DNA of 15,849 bases from Lysobacterales bacterium (GTDB lineage: Bacteria; Pseudomonadota; Gammaproteobacteria; Xanthomonadales; Marinicellaceae): assembly GCA_015494035.1 (NCBI GenBank), contig WGBZ01000104.1, positions 1-15,849 on the forward strand, given 5' to 3'. The notes beneath the pieces are model-generated. The model was not told the origin of the DNA. It saw nothing but the letters and a program-made list of their open reading frames with translations, and searched no databases. The position numbers were made by a program, and so were the translations under genes. Shown here one piece after another: positions 14,940 to 15,849 of the stretch. Every line of letters starts with the position of its first letter. The first letter of the stretch is position 1.

Positions 14940-14969
14940 ACCTAAGGAATTATTTGAGGTTTTAACCCC

Positions 14970-15374
14970 ATGAAAAGACGACATTTTCAAGAAGACGAAG
15001 CAGAGATCAACATCACGCCCATGCTCGATGTGGTGTTCATCATGCTGATTTTCTTTATTGTGACCACCTCCTTTGTCAAGGAAACCGGTGTGGACATCAG
15101 CCGCCCCACCGCCAGTTCCGCCAAAAAGGTCAGTAAAGGCAATATTCTGATCGCCATCAAGGAAAACGGCAAAATCTACATGAACAAGCGCGACATTGAT
15201 ATCCGTGCCGTACGTGCCAACGTGGAAAAAGCCCACGCGGAAAACCCCGAAGGCACCGTGGTGATTATTGCCGACAAGAACTCTAAAACGGGCGACTTGG
15301 TGCAAGTGATGGATCAGGTCAAGGCCGCCGGCGTGGAAAAAATTTCCGTGGCCGCCCAGCGCGGGGAGAGTTAA
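14970..15374 (+). CDS. exbD2: ExbD2 proton-channel subunit of the TonB2 system
   Basis: ExbD is the peptidoglycan-facing partner of ExbB; its single membrane helix carries the proton-accepting aspartate. The 134-residue product has the motif EINITPMLDVVFIMLIFFIVTTSF at about 12-35, with the essential Asp at residue 20 (E. coli ExbD Asp25). A periplasmic domain follows (NILIAIKENGKIYMNKRDID; VVIIADKNSKTGDLVQVMDQVKAAG), ending at residue 134, a normal family length. GAGG lies about ten bases before the ATG. The tonB2 ATG follows the stop after three bases. Confidence 0.95.
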   Translation: MKRRHFQEDEAEINITPMLDVVFIMLIFFIVTTSFVKETGVDISRPTASSAKKVSKGNILIAIKENGKIYMNKRDIDIRAVRANVEKAHAENPEGTVVIIADKNSKTGDLVQVMDQVKAAGVEKISVAAQRGES

Positions 15375-15377
15375 GCC

Positions 15378-15849
15378 ATGAGCGCCGACACCAAACGCGT
15401 GGCGATTTTTCCGATTGCGGTGGTGATCGGAGCTGCCATCACCCTGTTGCTGTTTTATTTCATGTACTCGTTGATCACCACCAGCGCCACCAAGCCGAGA
15501 GATTCAGACAATCCCACCATTGACTTCTCGCCGGTGAAACTGGAAGCGGAAGCCGAGCGCAAAAACCGCGTGCGGCCCAAGAAGCCGCCTCCACCCAAGG
15601 AACCACCCCCACCGCCCAAGATGAAGGTGGCCCAACAGACCAAGCCGGTCAACCAGATGCCCTCAATGGACATGCCGAACCTTGATCTGGCGGCCAATGG
15701 CGATGGCCCGGCACTGGGTGCGGTCGGCTATGGCGTGGATCGCAATGCCGAAGGCGACGTGATTCCGCTGGTGCGCATTCCACCCCAATACCCGCGCAAG
15801 GCCGCCATGGCCAAGATCGAAGGCTGGGTAAAGGTGGAATTTACCATCA
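15378..15849 (+). CDS. tonB2: TonB2 energy transducer, N-terminal 157 residues (cut by the right edge)
   Basis: TonB spans the periplasm and pulls on the TonB box of outer-membrane receptors. The open frame from the ATG at 15378 runs to the window end. A single membrane anchor lies at about 9-31 (AIFPIAVVIGAAITLLLFYF). An acidic patch and a proline-rich spacer follow at about 66-81 (KKPPPPKEPPPPPK). The start of the C-terminal TonB domain is at about 130-157 (PLVRIPPQYPRKAAMAKIEG, then WVKVEFTI). The spacer is much shorter than that of E. coli TonB, which is typical of TonB2. GGGGAG lies nine bases before the start. A TPR protein often follows in related clusters, but it would be outside the window. 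Confidence 0.94.
   Translation, partial: MSADTKRVAIFPIAVVIGAAITLLLFYFMYSLITTSATKPRDSDNPTIDFSPVKLEAEAERKNRVRPKKPPPPKEPPPPPKMKVAQQTKPVNQMPSMDMPNLDLAANGDGPALGAVGYGVDRNAEGDVIPLVRIPPQYPRKAAMAKIEGWVKVEFTI

Overview
The window looks like chromosomal DNA from a free-living gammaproteobacterium of marine or environmental type. Three things suggest this: the pepA-valS and lptF-lptG neighbourhood, a Vibrio/Shewanella-style TonB2-TtpC cluster, and moderately GC-rich genes with sparse non-coding DNA. I cannot name the genus from the sequence. There is no rRNA, tRNA, CRISPR array or complete insertion sequence. Nearly all the DNA is ordinary coding sequence, and the accessory signal lies in the intergenic spaces.

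Layout. (1) 1-817, minus: the N-terminal 272 residues of an MgtE magnesium channel, cut by the left edge. (2) 981-2033, plus: rimI (ribosomal protein acetyltransferase), then a MerC-family membrane protein that may sit behind a short leader ORF. (3) 2049-2216: a palindromic MITE-like element (copy A) filling the space between two convergent genes. (4) 2226-8386, minus: a periplasmic cyclophilin, a membrane diguanylate cyclase, valS and pepA. The holC gene that often lies between pepA and valS is not there; a 12-bp perfect hairpin occupies that gap. (5) 8450-8611: a second, diverged copy (B) of the palindromic element in the divergent pepA/lptF spacer. (6) 9011-11232, plus: lptF-lptG, overlapping by 7 bases, the permease pair that extracts lipopolysaccharide from the inner membrane. 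(7) 11248-11604, minus: a small RDD-family membrane protein, followed by about 590 bp without a convincing gene. (8) 12199-15849, plus: a tightly packed TonB2 energy-transduction operon in the order DUF3450 protein, ttpC, exbB2, exbD2, tonB2, running off the right edge.

How the parts work together. The last operon encodes a proton-driven motor (ExbB2/ExbD2), its TonB arm, and two secreted coiled-coil accessory proteins. One of these, TtpC, carries its own ExbB-like channel domain. Together they would energise outer-membrane receptors. LptF/LptG serve outer-membrane lipopolysaccharide assembly, and the cyclophilin acts in the periplasm, so much of the window concerns the cell envelope.

The best leads for something less described are the palindromic element pair, the apparently leaderless rimI transcript, the paired hairpins between exbB2 and exbD2, the hairpin in place of holC, and the role of DUF3450 in the TonB2 complex. 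I found no wholly unknown multi-gene system.
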